From Mycoplasma anserisalpingitidis (GTDB taxonomy: Bacteria; Bacillota_I; Bacilli_A; Mycoplasmatales; Metamycoplasmataceae): a stretch of 64,000 nucleotides of DNA. Both the position numbers and the translations under genes were made by a program. This document shows positions 11,146 to 24,822 of the stretch, in pieces. Below the pieces are notes generated by a model. The model saw only the letters and a list, made by a program, of their open reading frames with translations, did no database searches and was not told the origin of the DNA. The number at the start of each line of letters is the position of its first letter. The stretch's first letter is position 1. The stretch is from positions 248,001-312,000 of the forward strand of contig NZ_CP041663.1 in the NCBI RefSeq assembly GCF_007858495.1, in the 5' to 3' direction.

Positions 11146-12687
11146 ATGAAAAATTTTATTAAAAAATCTCTAGATAAAATTTCTTGACTTAAATCAAATA
11201 TTTCACAACAAAAATGAATTTTTGTAGTTTATATTCTGATAGTTTTTTTATCAGCGATATTACTTTATAGTCCTATAACTCAAAATTTAACAAATGGGAA
11301 CAAAAGAGTGAGTTTTATTGATGCTATTTTCACTACAGCAAGTTCTTTTAGTGATACTGGAATTTTAACTGTTCAGACCTATAGCCAATGAAATGAATTC
11401 GGTCAGGCAATAATCGCACTTTTGTTCCTGTTAGGTGGAATTGGTGTATTTTCACTCAAACTATTCTTAATCAACTGACTTTTTAGAAAAAAGAGTATTA
11501 GCCTAAATGAAATAAATCTAGTTAATAGTGAAAGAGGTTCTCATAACGTCTCACAAACAACTAGACTAGTTATAGTTAGCTTAAAATTTCTTTTATCAAC
11601 AATTGTAGTATTTTCTTTTATATTGACATTATATTTCTATTTAGTTGAACCGAGTCAAACTGAAGGAATGAAACAGTATTTTAATGATAATGGGATAATA
11701 TTTAATAACCCACACAATAATTTTTTACTTAGTTTAAAATTCGGTATATTTCACTCAATATCCGCAATTAATAATGCAGGTTTTGATATTATTGGTCCTA
11801 ATTCATTAATGCCTTATTACTTAAATTTTCCTGTTCAAATAATGTTTATTATTCTATTTTTACTTGGAGGTTTGGGTTATCCTACTATATATGACATTCG
11901 TAAATTCATATCTCATAAAATAAAAAGAAAAAAAGGAAAATATAATTTTACGATCTTTACCAAAATATCTGTATTTACTTATTTAATAACTGCTATTATT
12001 GGTATTTTAATAACATTTTTATTCGAGTATTTTGCTAAGGACCCTAATACTTTTTGAAACTACACTTATAATGGTGAATCATTTTATGGTGATGATTGAG
12101 ATAAAACTTTTGCAATATTCTTTAATATTTTATCCACTAGATCTGCAGGTTTTGCGACTGTTAACTTCAATCATTTTACTAGCGCAAATACAATCATATA
12201 CTCTATTTTTATGTTCATAGGTGCTGCTCCTGCATCAACCGGTGGTGGAATCAGAACAACTACTTTTGCAATAATAATCCTTAGTGTTGTTACTAAAATG
12301 ATCGGTTTACCAAATATTAGAATATTCAAGCGTTCAATACCTCAAGAAACAATTTATCGCTCATCCCAAGTTCTTGTAATTAGTATTCTTTTAGTATTTA
12401 TAATTACCTTGATATGTATGACTAGCTCACCAGCTTATAATACAACAGAAATGTCTAATTACAATGATTTCTCAGATTATTTATTTGTTGCATCTAGTGC
12501 TTTTGGAACTTGTGGTCTTTCAAGTGGTATTGATGTAAATCAATTTAATATTGCAAGTAAAATTTCATTAATCATTCTAATGTTTATTGGTCAATTCGGA
12601 ATTAGTTCAACATTACTTCTTTGAGGTAGAAAACGCAATTATAAGAATCATTATAATTATATTGAAAGTGATGTTGCAATTGGTTAA
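11146..12687 (+). CDS. ktrB: K+ transporter pore subunit, TrkH/KtrB family
   Basis: A 513-residue membrane protein forming a potassium uptake pore. All four P-loop filter regions of the superfamily are visible in order: TTASSFSDTGI, SAINNAGFD, STRSAGFAT and SAFGTCGLS, each with a central glycine. The GGLGYPTIYDI and STGGGIRTTTFA segments also fit KtrB. The ATG at 11146 has AAGG upstream, and a TATAAT lies further up near 11119. No KtrA/TrkA (RCK) regulatory gene is adjacent; the next gene is convergent atpC. Several UGA Trp codons are used. Confidence 0.9.
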
Positions 12688-12690
12688 AAT

Positions 12691-12732
12691 AAAAAACGCT
12701 CGTAAGAAAAAAATCTTACAGCGTTATTTTTA
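12691..12732. terminator. Bidirectional terminator between ktrB and atpC
   Basis: AACGCT..GTAAG pairs with CTTAC.AGCGTT around an A-rich loop. A-runs on the left and T-runs on the right allow it to work for both convergent operons. Confidence 0.8.
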
Positions 12733-13149
12733 TTATTTATGAGTTTCGTTATAAGCATCAATTTTAGAAATTGCTTTTTTAAGCTTTAATTCCACCTTAG
12801 CCATATCTGAAGGAGTATGATTACCTTGTTTTAGTAACTCTAAGGCGTATTCACGATCTCTTCTAGCTCTTTCAATATCAATTTCATCGTAAAGCAGAAT
12901 ATCATCAGTTAAAACATTAATTTCTGAACCATTGCAGTAAACTAGACCACTACCTACAAGGTATTTTTCGTAGTTTTTGCTTTTGTCACTATTAATTTCT
13001 AATTTACCAGGTTCAATATTTGAGAAAAATGGAGCATGATTAGCTTGAAGACCAATAAAACCATTGGGAGTTTTTAATGTAACAATTTCAACTTGTCCAT
13101 TATAAACTTCTTTAATAGGAGTAGTAATTACTAAATTAATGGTTTTCAT
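12733..13149 (-). CDS. atpC: ATP synthase epsilon subunit
   Basis: A 138-residue epsilon subunit of F1, linking the gamma rotor stalk to the c-ring and acting as an inhibitory element. The beta-sandwich start INLVITTPIKEVYNGQVEIVTLKTPNGFIGLQANHAPF is typical, and the C-terminal helical hairpin (ELLKQGNHTPSDMAKVELKLKKAISKI) is present. It is the last gene of the ATP synthase operon, one base after the atpD stop. Confidence 0.96.
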   Translation of the reverse strand: MKTINLVITTPIKEVYNGQVEIVTLKTPNGFIGLQANHAPFFSNIEPGKLEINSDKSKNYEKYLVGSGLVYCNGSEINVLTDDILLYDEIDIERARRDREYALELLKQGNHTPSDMAKVELKLKKAISKIDAYNETHK

Positions 13150-13150
13150 T

Positions 13151-14554
<1,404 letters not shown>

Positions 14555-14565
14555 TTATCCTCCTA

Positions 14566-15420
14566 TTATGTAGCATCAGCACCAGAAACTATCTCAGTAA
14601 TTTCTTGTGTGATTAAACCTTGTCTTGTACTATTGTATTCTAAAATTAGAGTCTGTTCAATTTCTTGAGCATTATCAGTAGCGTTTTCCATCGCATTTCT
14701 ACGCGAAGCCATTTCTGAAAGTTTTGAAGCTGCGCCTAATGCATAAATTAAGCTACTTAAATAAAGTGGAATTGCATTTTTAAGCACTTCTTCAGCACTA
14801 GGTTCAAATTCAATTTCAGTGTGAACGCTCACATGATCTGTTTTAATTTCTAAAGGGAATAATGTTTTAATTTCAGCTTCTTGAACAACATTATTAATGA
14901 ATTTAGTATAAATAATATTAATTTTGCTGATGATGCTTTGTTTGTATAAATCAAATGATTCACTAGCTATCAATGAAGCTAATTCATAAGAAAATTTATT
15001 TCCAACTTCAGCAAAGCTCTTGAGAATATTATCTTTATTCTTAATTAATTTATTTGCTTGAGAAATTCCTTTATTTCCAATTAAAATTAATTTATCGTTC
15101 TCTTTAACTCTAGTTCTAGCTAAGTTTATAATATTTGAATTATATGATCCACATAAACCTAAATCACTAGTTATAATAATATAAAGTTCACTTTCATTTG
15201 ATTTATCCACGGGAAAAAGAGTGTCTAATTCTCCTTTACTCATATGGTCCATAATATCACTAAAAGTGTTTTCAAGTGAGTTTTTATAATTTTGAATATT
15301 ATCGTATTCTTTCTTTATAACTCTTAATTTAGATGCACTAACCAATTCCATAGCATTTGTAATCTTTTTAGTATTAGCAACTACGGAAATACGATTTTTT
15401 AAACCATTTAAATTCGGCAT
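14566..15420 (-). CDS. atpG: ATP synthase gamma subunit
   Basis: A 284-residue central stalk subunit. The N-terminal helix LKNRISVVANTKKITNAMELVSASKL and the C-terminal helix AMENATDNAQEIEQTLILEYNSTRQGLITQEITEIVSGADA fit the antiparallel coiled coil that rotates inside the alpha3-beta3 ring. The SDLGLCGSYN motif is intact. It starts 2 nt after the atpA stop. Confidence 0.97.
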   Translation of the reverse strand: MPNLNGLKNRISVVANTKKITNAMELVSASKLRVIKKEYDNIQNYKNSLENTFSDIMDHMSKGELDTLFPVDKSNESELYIIITSDLGLCGSYNSNIINLARTRVKENDKLILIGNKGISQANKLIKNKDNILKSFAEVGNKFSYELASLIASESFDLYKQSIISKINIIYTKFINNVVQEAEIKTLFPLEIKTDHVSVHTEIEFEPSAEEVLKNAIPLYLSSLIYALGAASKLSEMASRRNAMENATDNAQEIEQTLILEYNSTRQGLITQEITEIVSGADAT

Positions 15421-15422
15421 TA

Positions 15423-16991
15423 TTATATTTCCTTATTATATTTTTCTGGAATACTTTTGTATAGTACTGGATCATAATTAGGGATTGTTAGAATGATTTG
15501 TTTTACAATTCTAGCTAAATCAAAAGCAATTTTCTCATATAACTCGTCTGTTAAAACGGTTTCATTTGAAATTTCGCTAAAGATATCTGGATGATGTTCA
15601 ATATATTTGATAACTTCTTCTTTGTAAGTAGAAATACTTTCTTTAGGAAGTGGATTAATAATTCTTTCCTTAACTCCTAGAAGCAATACTGTTTGAGCTG
15701 CTTGAGTAAGCGGTGAATATTGTTCTTGTTTAAGTAATTCATACACTTTAGCACCATGATCAAGAATGGTTTTGGTTGACTCATCTAAGTCTGAACCAAA
15801 TTGAGCGAATGCTTGCATTTCATTATATTGAGCTAAATCAAGTTTAAGTGATCCAACTACACGTTTCATGGCTTTAGTTTGAGCTGATGAACCTACCCGG
15901 CTAACCGAGAAACCGACATCAACAGCTGGACGTTGTCCAGAGTTGAATAAACTTTCTTTAGTAAAAATTTGCCCATCAGTTATGGAAATAACATTAGTTG
16001 GGATATAAGCCGAGATATCACCTTGTTGAGTTTCAATAATTGGCAGTGCAGTAATTGAACCACCACCAAATTCTTTAGTTACCCTAGCAGCACGCTCAAG
16101 TAATTGTGAGTGTAGATAGAATACATCTCCTGGGTAAGCTTCACGACCTGGTGGTCTTCTAAGAAGTAATGAAAGTGTTCTATAAGCTATCGCATGTTTT
16201 GAAAGATCATCATAAACAATCAAAACATCTTTGCCTTTTGACATTCACTCTTCAGCAATGGTAACTCCAGTATAAGGAGCGATATATTGTTGAGGAGCTA
16301 ACTCACTAGCACTAGAAGCGACGATTGTTGTGTATTCAAGTGCGCCTGAATCTGAAAGTTTTTTAACTATTTGAGCTACAGTTGAATTTTTTTGACCAAT
16401 CGCTACATAAACACAATAAACATCTTTACCTTTTTGATTAATAATTGTGTCGATAGCAATAGCAGTTTTACCTGTTTGACGGTCACCAATAATTAATTCA
16501 CGTTGACCTTTACCAATAGGGATCATCGAATCAATTGACAAAATACCAGTTTCAAGCGGCTGGTTAACTTCTTTACGAGTCATAACTCCAGGAGCAACCT
16601 TGAATATTTCGCGTTTTTTCTTTGATTCTATTGGTCCTTTACCATCGATAGGAAAACCAAGTGAGTTAATTACACGTCCAAGTAATTCATCACCAACGTT
16701 AACTGAAATAACTTCACCAGTACGTTTAACTATATCACCTTCACTAATAGAGTTAGCATTTCCAAAAACGGTAATTCCAACAACTTCTTCTTCAAGGTTT
16801 AATGCTAAACCGTAAACATCATTATTAATTACAACTATTTCAGAGTTCTTAACTTTTTCTAGTCCATTAGCTAGAGCAATTCCATCACCAATAGAAATGA
16901 TTCTTCCGACTTCAGCATAATTTGTTTTAGATTCATAATTTTTAATACGGTCTTTAATTATTGCTGATATATCGTCTATTCTGTTAGCCAT
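15423..16991 (-). CDS. atpA: ATP synthase alpha subunit
   Basis: A 522-residue non-catalytic nucleotide-binding F1 subunit. The Walker A GDRQTGKT, the [13 protein letters not shown] segment and the conserved [17 protein letters not shown] block with the arginine finger are present. The conserved W after GVTIAEE is a UGA codon at 16245-16247, where a standard-code reading would split the gene. It starts directly after the atpH stop. Confidence 0.98.
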
Positions 16992-17537
16992 CTAAACCTC
17001 CTTATCTTCATTTATAAAATTTTTAAAATTAATTAAATCTGAACTAACATTTCTACTAATAATTTGTGAACCAATATGAATTTCAAAACCACTGATTAAA
17101 TCTGGGTTAATTTCAATTTTTACTTCAACTACACCATTGTAGAATTTTTCTAGTTTTTCTTTAATTAATTTAAGAGTTTTATCACTAATTTCCATAGCGC
17201 TAATAATTTTTGCAAAACGAATGTTAAGCTCATTATTAGACATTTTTAAGTAGTGAGATAAAACTTTTTCTAATAAATTCACATTTCTTTTTTCAATCAT
17301 AACTTTAATTAAGTTAATGAAATCTCTGTCATAATCAGCAAAAACTTCATCTAAAAACTTAAATTTTTCTTCATTTAAAATTTCAGGATTGTTAAGAAAA
17401 GTTAACATCTCTTTATTTAAATTAAGAATGTCTTTAAATGTACTTATTTGATTATGAACTTCTTTAATTTTATTGCTTTCTTTTGCTATTTCATAGTACG
17501 CAATAGCATATCCGACAGGATTAGATTTTTGCAGCAT
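16992..17537 (-). CDS. atpH: ATP synthase delta subunit
   Basis: A 181-residue OSCP/delta subunit that connects the peripheral stalk to the top of F1. It has the typical N-terminal pattern GYAIAYYEIAKE and the C-terminal VEVKIEINPDLISGFEIHIGSQIISRNVSSDL signature. Its ATG overlaps the atpF stop (TAATG arrangement). Confidence 0.95.
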   Translation of the reverse strand: MLQKSNPVGYAIAYYEIAKESNKIKEVHNQISTFKDILNLNKEMLTFLNNPEILNEEKFKFLDEVFADYDRDFINLIKVMIEKRNVNLLEKVLSHYLKMSNNELNIRFAKIISAMEISDKTLKLIKEKLEKFYNGVVEVKIEINPDLISGFEIHIGSQIISRNVSSDLINFKNFINEDKEV

Positions 17538-18136
17538 TATTTAAGATCCTCGATTGTAATATCGCTTTTAAGGAAATCTTCAATAATTTCTTCATGATTT
17601 TTTCTTGATATTTCTTTTTTAACAATCTTTTCAGCTAATTCAATTGCTAAAGTAGCAATTTTATCTTTAGCATGTTCATTAAATTCTCTTTTTTGAGCTT
17701 TAATATCAAGTTTAGCTTCTTCAAGTAAAGTTTTAGAATCTAATTTAGCTTTAGCAGTATAAGCAATAATAACTTTTTCAGATCTAACTTTAGCATCATT
17801 AACAATCTTATTAGCCTGAATATGTGCGTCTTGTAAATGTTTATTAGCTTCATTAGTTTTATTAATTGCTTCTTCTTTAACTTTGATTGATTCGTCAATA
17901 TTACTTTGAATAAAATCATGTCTTTCTTTTAACATTTTCTTAACTGGTTTATAAAGAAAAAATGTTAAAAAGATAAATGCAAGTGTAAAAGAAATTATAG
18001 TTGCGATCATCATAGGAATATTAGGGAATAATCCTACAAAACGCTCTGAAATTGATTCTTCAAGATTATTTGGAGCGTCAATACTATCGTGTAATACCTT
18101 TAGTGGTATATTGATTAAATCGATATTTTGCATCAT
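17537..18136 (-). CDS. atpF: ATP synthase b subunit
   Basis: A 199-residue peripheral stalk subunit. One membrane helix (MMIATIISFTLAFIFLTFFLYKPV, about residues 41-64) is followed by the KPVKKMLKERHDFIQSNI motif and a long charged coiled coil. A short N-terminal segment of about 40 residues precedes the helix; in mollicutes this part is often a processed lipoprotein-like leader, but no lipobox Cys is seen here. Confidence 0.94.
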   Translation of the reverse strand: MMQNIDLINIPLKVLHDSIDAPNNLEESISERFVGLFPNIPMMIATIISFTLAFIFLTFFLYKPVKKMLKERHDFIQSNIDESIKVKEEAINKTNEANKHLQDAHIQANKIVNDAKVRSEKVIIAYTAKAKLDSKTLLEEAKLDIKAQKREFNEHAKDKIATLAIELAEKIVKKEISRKNHEEIIEDFLKSDITIEDLK

Positions 18137-18145
18137 TTATAATAA

Positions 18146-18433
18146 TTATTTGAATAAGAATAATAAAAGAAAGGCAATAATTAAAGCATAAATAGCAGAT
18201 GATTCAGAAATAGCCATACCAACAATCATCATGTTACGGATTTTTCCTTCTGCTTCAGGGTTACGTCCAACAGCTTCAGCTGCTTTTCCAGCAGCATAAC
18301 CTTGACCAACTCCTGTACCAATAACCCCAATCATTGTAATACCAATACCAATAGCTACAAGTCCTCTACCTGAAGAACTTTGTGAGTTATTTACAGTTTC
18401 TTCTGCTAATTTAATAATTGGCTCGTATATCAT
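18146..18433 (-). CDS. atpE: ATP synthase c subunit
   Basis: A 95-residue proteolipid that forms the rotor ring. Two membrane helices flank the polar loop with AVGRNPEAEGKIR, and the proton-carrying acidic residue is in the second helix (MAISESSAIYAL). A glycine-rich first helix (GLVAIGIGITMIGVIGTGVGQGYAAG) is typical. It has a strong Shine-Dalgarno (AGGAGGAAAAA). Confidence 0.97.
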   Translation of the reverse strand: MIYEPIIKLAEETVNNSQSSSGRGLVAIGIGITMIGVIGTGVGQGYAAGKAAEAVGRNPEAEGKIRNMMIVGMAISESSAIYALIIAFLLLFLFK

Positions 18434-18442
18434 TTTTTCCTC

Positions 18443-19189
18443 CTAATATAATTGCGGATTTGTATTTATTATTTTTTTGTTTTTTCTAGTTTTCTTTTCG
18501 GGTGTTACCGCTTCGCTAACTCAGTAAATTGTGGTTAGTAAAGAGAATACATAAGCTTGAATCAATCCCCCGAACAAGTCGAAATATAAGTGTAATAAAG
18601 GTGTGATAAATGGAGCAAAGAAATATCATTCGTGATTTGACATTCCAGGTATTAATGTCCATACATAACCACAAACACTATAAATCAAGAACATTAAGGT
18701 TGCTCCACCAATGATATTTCCATAAATACGGAAACTAATTGAAATTAGAGGTGAAAAATCACCGATAATATTCATAGGATTCATATAATTTTTAAGCATA
18801 TGTCATTTTTGATAAACAATTTTAACGACATAAATACCTAAAAAAGTAGATAGTCCCAATGTTAGGGTAACTGAATAAGAAGTTACAACTGGTTCTAAAC
18901 CAATTATTACAACTCAGTTACCTATAAAAAGGAATGTACCTAGGGTAAAAATATAAACTTTTGCTTTTGGAAGTTTTTCACCAGCAGTATTTTCATATTG
19001 ACTGTCAATTCCCTTTACATATGCTTCAGCAATTAATGCAACACCTTTTGGTGCTTGATCCGGTTTTACTTTTTTAACCTTGAAATAAACCACAAGTGAG
19101 ATTATAATACAAACTAAAACGGTCACAAAAAGTGATAACAGTTGTGGTTGATTTCAAGTGTTTCAGATACCATTAATTATTTGATCCAC
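18443..19189 (-). CDS. atpB: ATP synthase a subunit
   Basis: A 248-residue proton-channel subunit with about five membrane helices. It includes IYGNIIGGATLM, in which the essential arginine helix is recognisable as ISFRIYGN. I chose the GTG at 19189, which follows AAGGAGGG closely and reads M-DQIINGIWNTWNQPQLLSLFV. No in-frame ATG exists before the first helix. Many Trp residues are UGA-coded. The start lies inside the end of the upstream atpI-like gene, an overlap of 13 nt. Confidence 0.9.
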
Positions 19190-19641
19190 TGACCCTCCTT
19201 CCTCTTTCTTTTTATTATTTTTTTAACTACAAAATCAATAATAATACTTATAAAAATACTTGTTAAACCTGCTAAATAAGTAAAAAGATTAATTCTACTA
19301 CTAATAACATCATTTAACTCAGCATCATAAAAGTAAATTGATTTAGCATTAATTGAAAACAAAACTCATGTTAAGATAATTATAAAAATAATACTAAGCA
19401 CAAATTTAATAACAATTAATGAAATTGCACTTCTGCGTCCTTTGTATAGACTTATTTGTAAAAAAATATCATCCATTAAAAATATAAAAAAAACACCAAG
19501 GACACCAATTATAAAACCAAAAATTAAGGATGTGCTATTAGTTAAGACTGAAGCTATAACTAAAGCTAAAATAATTGTAAATATAAGTGTAAAATGTACT
19601 ATAAAAAATGTTTTTTTATCTGTTAATTTTTTTGATTTCAT
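19177..19641 (-). CDS. atpI: ATP synthase subunit I-like membrane protein
   Basis: A 154-residue protein with four predicted membrane helices at the head of the ATP synthase operon, the position of AtpI in mycoplasmas. AtpI assists assembly of the c-ring. Sequence identity to AtpI is not obvious and the call rests on helices and position. I chose the ATG at 19641. An in-frame TTG at 19689 overlaps the -35 box and would lie upstream of the likely transcription start. One UGA Trp codon lies at 19366-19368. Confidence 0.7.
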
Positions 19642-19659
19642 ATGTATTAGTGCAAAATG

Positions 19660-19689
19660 ATTATAAAACTTTTTTGATAAATTTTTCAA
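19660..19689 (-). promoter_or_regulatory. Promoter of the ATP synthase operon
   Basis: On the minus strand TTGAAA (19684-19689) and TATAAT (19660-19665) are separated by 18 nt. Transcription would start about 12 nt before the atpI ATG at 19641. It lies after the glyA terminator. Confidence 0.7.
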
Positions 19690-19714
19690 AAATTTTGAAT
19701 ATTGTGAATTAATT

Positions 19715-19747
19715 TTTTTAAAAAAATAAAAACCGAAATTAATCGGT
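19715..19747 (-). terminator. Terminator of glyA operon
   Basis: On the minus strand ACCGA and TCGGT pair around a short AT loop and are followed by a T-rich tract. It separates the glyA operon from the ATP synthase promoter. Confidence 0.75.
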
Positions 19748-19756
19748 AATTATAGC

Positions 19757-21025
19757 TTAAAAATATTGTTTTTTAATAGGATAGTTTTTTGTAAATTCTT
19801 GTACTTTTTGCATAATTTCTTCTACTTTAGTTTGTATTGAAATATCATTGTTTACAATTAAATTGTAGTTAGATAAAACATAATCAATTATTTCAGCCAA
19901 TTCATCTCATTTATCAAAATCTCTTGAAGTCATAGCTGCAGTACCTAGTCTAATTCCACTTGCCAAAGTAGGTGAAAGCGTATCGAAAGGGATAGAGTTT
20001 TTATTTATAGTAATATTAAATTTTTCAAGAATAACTTCAGCATCTCTACCGGTGATATTGTAACTTGAATTTACATCAATCATAAATAAGTGATTATCAG
20101 TTCCATTAGAGATTACTTTTACCCCTTTGTCTATAAAGTATTGAGCAAATTTTTTTGAATTTTTTACAACATTTTCTCCATAAATTTTAAATCCTGGTTG
20201 TAACGCCTCATAAAAACCAACGGCTTTACCTGCAATAGCATGGAAAAGAGGTCCGCCTTGATATCCAGGAAAAACTCAACGGTCAACTTTTTTAGCTATT
20301 TCTGGATTATTAGTCATAATAACCCCTCCACGAGCTCCACGAAGAGTTTTGTGAGTTGTTGAAGTAATGATGTCAGCATAACCTACTGGTGAAGGATGTA
20401 CTCCAGCAACAATAAGTCCAGCAATATGAGCAATATCAACCATTAATTTAGCACCAACTTTATCACAAATTTCTCTAAATTTAGCAAAATCTATAATTCT
20501 TGGATACGCTGAGTAACCAGCAATAATTAAATCTGGTTTTTCAATTTGGGCTTGCTTAAGAATTTCATCATAATCAAGTAAACCGTTTTTATCTAACTTA
20601 TAAGAAACTGCTTCATAGAAAATTCCACTAAAGCTTATTTTGTACCCATGAGTTAAATGACCACCACAATCAAGCGAAAGACCCATAATTTTTCCACCAC
20701 TTGGTACAACTGAGGCTATTGCTGCAGCATTAGCGACACTTCCAGAGTACGGTTGAACATTTGCATATTCTACATTAAAAAGTTTTTTTAATCTTTCGAT
20801 TGCTAAAGATTCAACAATATCTACATTCTCACAAGAACCATAATATCTTTTTCCTGGATAACCTTCACCATATTTATTAGTTAAAACTGAACCTTGTGCT
20901 TTAAGAACATCCTCTGAAGCGTAGTTTTCTGAAGCAATTAATTCAATATGATTTTCTTGTCTAACTAATTCATTATTAATAGCATTTTGCACATCTATAT
21001 CATTTAATTTAATTTTTTGATACAT
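19757..21025 (-). CDS. glyA: Serine hydroxymethyltransferase
   Basis: A PLP enzyme interconverting serine and glycine while loading one-carbon units on tetrahydrofolate. It is 422 residues, a normal length. The [12 protein letters not shown] start, the [20 protein letters not shown] substrate block and the PLP lysine in [13 protein letters not shown] (about Lys226) are all present. The conserved W of the [10 protein letters not shown] segment is UGA-coded. An AGGAG-type Shine-Dalgarno precedes the ATG. It follows pheT by 8 nt in the same orientation. Confidence 0.97.
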
Positions 21026-21033
21026 ATAGTCTC

Positions 21034-23205
21034 CTATTTATTATATTTATTATTAATTAATTCAATTTCTTGTTCAGTTCCATAAATTCTTAAAGTAACA
21101 TTTTTTGTATTTTCTTTGTGATATTCATCAATTTGAACAATATCAAAAACATTAGTAACATTTTTAATTTCATTAATTTTTTGTGAAATATATTCATCTT
21201 TATTTAATATGAAAGTCAAGTCAATTGTTTTTAGTGGTTCGTAATTTATATCACTAAATTTAACTTTTTGTGTATTTTTTTCAAGTAAAATTTCTGCATA
21301 AAATGCATCAGTATTATCAGATTTAGGGTGAATTTTTCCAATTCAACCAACTAATTTGTTTTCAACATAAATTTTAGCTGAAACATTTGGATGAATCATA
21401 GAATTGTCTTTAAATGGTTTGAATTCGACATTATTGAACTTGAATATATTTAAGATATCTTGTTTAATTTCAAAATAATTTTTAATTGTTGAAGCAATAC
21501 CACAAACAAATTGATTGTAGTTTATCATACCGATTTCAAAGATGTTTAGTAATTCAATTTTTCTTTTTTGATTATGTTCAACTACTTCTTGAAGTGAAGG
21601 AATAATGCTATTTCTAATTTGTTCTCTTTCTTTTGAAACAAAAGTAAGTAATGAAACAGTATTATCAAAATTAAATGGATTTAATTGGTTTTTAATTTTT
21701 GAAATTAATGAAAAAGTTCTAACTTCTTGATATCCATTTGATTGAATTAATTCTTTAAGACTATCTCTAGTTTTAGTTAATAATGGTTTTATATTAGGTT
21801 GAACCGGTTCAAAGTTATTGTATGAATAAAATCTAAAGATCTCTTCAATAATATCTTCAAAAAATTCAATATCATAACGATAATTAGGAACTTTAACGGT
21901 TTCATCTGTGAATTCAAAACCTAATTTAGAAAGTTTAATTAAAGTTTCGCTAAATTTTGATTTTACTTCATTTAATGTAACACCAGCATAAAGCGCTAGT
22001 TTTTCATAGTTCATTTTAATTTCTTTTTTAGTTAAATTTTCTGGACAATTTACAACATTTGACATATTAAATTGTGCTAAGTTTGTTCTTAAAAAGTTTA
22101 ATGCTCTTACTGAAATTTCCGGGCTAATTACTCTAGAAGCTTGATTTGAAGAATTTGATTGCATTTTAATTTCTTTAGCGCTATGTCTTACTTGAGAAGG
22201 ATTGAACACTCCAATTTCAAAAGCAAAATTAACTGTTTGATCAGTAACTTTTGATTTTTCTAGTCCCATAACAGATGCTAATGAAATTTCACCGTTTTCA
22301 TCATAAATAGCTAAAGCATTTTTAACTTCAACTTCTTTGTTTCCTAATATATTAGTTTTACCTGTAAATAAATCACAAGAAATTTTATTTCCGATTTTAT
22401 CACTATCATAAACATGACAAGTAGCACCAGTATATAAAAGAGTTAGATTAGTTAAATTAACAAAGAAACCTAAATTAGCATCAATATCATGTTTAGCTAA
22501 AAATAATCTTGTTTGTAAATCTGTATCAATTTTATTTGTATTTTTTACTTCAAAGAACATTAGTTCATTAGCAAGTTTTTTTTCTACCTTTAAGTTTGAT
22601 TCAAATGAATTTTTTACTTCTGTAAAATTAAAATTAAATTCCTTATTATAGTAAGCACTTATTTCATTTGCTAAGGTGAAATAAGAATTAGCATCATTTC
22701 TATTTGCAGTTGTACTAATGTCAATAATATAGTCATCTAAACCAAGTTTTTTAATTGGATCATCATTTAATGATGCAAAATCTTTAGGTAAAACTAAAAC
22801 ATGATCACCATTTTTGTCAACTAATTCATGTTTATAATTTAACTCACTTAACGCAGCAAACATACCTTCTGATTTAATACCTTTAATCTCTCTTTCAGAA
22901 AAAATAAAGTCATTTTTGCGTGAACCCACAGGGAAAAACACAACCAAATCACCAACTTTTAAAATTGTATCTGTTGTTTGAATAATACTTGTTCCTTGAT
23001 TATGTTCAACAGTTGTAACAGTTAAACGTTTATCATTTGGATTGATGTATAAATCCTTGATAATACCGAATTTTAATCCTTCAACATCTGCAAATTTTTC
23101 AATACTTTCAACTTCAAACCCTAAACTGTTAATCACTTTAGTAATTGATGTATCTAAATTAATCTCTGGTAGTAATTCTTTAAGCTTATTTAACGATATT
23201 AACAT
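21034..23205 (-). CDS. pheT: Phenylalanyl-tRNA synthetase beta subunit
   Basis: A 723-residue beta subunit of the alpha2-beta2 PheRS. Recognisable parts in order are the N-terminal B1 domain ([20 protein letters not shown]), the OB-fold tRNA-binding domain (about 40-150), the B3/B4 editing region, the B5 domain ([19 protein letters not shown]), the catalytic-like core and a C-terminal anticodon-binding ferredoxin-like domain. The Trp before IGKIHPKSD is UGA at 21343. The ung gene lies between it and pheS. Confidence 0.95.
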
Positions 23206-23214
23206 ATTACTCCT

Positions 23215-23863
23215 TTATTTAGTGCTAAAATCAATTTCTGATTGATTTAATTCTTTTAATTTTTGGTTTATTTTAAGAAAAAGATGTCCATCTTTAAAAC
23301 TTTTGTTGTATGAAAGAGGACTTGGATGAGATAAACGAATTATTTTCTCAATTTTAATATTTGCCTTTAAGTATGTTTCATATGCTTGATTACCTAAAGC
23401 AACATAAATTACATTTTTATTTTCTTTTTCAACTTCTTTTAAAACTTCAACTATAAACAATTCTCAGCCAAAACTTTTGTGAGAATTAGCTTGAGATTGA
23501 CTAACAGTAAGTTGAGTATTTAACAATAAAACGCCCTGCTTAGCTCAATTTTCTAACGAATTTGATTTAAGTGAAACTGATGGATAATCTTTTTGAAGTT
23601 CAATAAAAATGTTTTGTAAAGTTTTTGGTCTTTGCCTTTCATTCATTGAACTAAAAGCTAAACCATCTGCAAAACCTTTGGTAGGATAAGGGTCTTGACC
23701 CAAAATCACTACTTTAGTTTCATTAACCTGAAAAAATTCAAAAGCACGAAACATTTTAGTTTGCTCAGGAAAAATTTCAGAGATTTTTTCTGCTTCAGAA
23801 AGTTTTGTAATAATTTTTTGGAAATATTCTTTTTTACCTTCAGACTGTAAAATTTTTAATCAA

Positions 23864-23874
<11 letters not shown>
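23215..23874 (-). CDS. ung: Uracil-DNA glycosylase
   Basis: A 219-residue family-1 UDG that removes uracil from DNA. The catalytic water-activating motif GQDPYP and the C-terminal HPSPLS motif are intact, as is the LLLNTQLTV segment. The ATG at 23874 overlaps the pheS stop by 11 nt and pheT starts 9 nt after its stop. It is therefore embedded in the pheS-pheT operon, which is an unusual place. Confidence 0.95.
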
Positions 23875-24820
<946 letters not shown>

Positions 24821-24822
24821 TA

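Noticed and set aside
19642..19689. TTG at 19689 as start of the atpI-like gene
   Set aside because: This TTG is part of the -35 hexamer of a well-formed promoter, and transcription would begin downstream of it.
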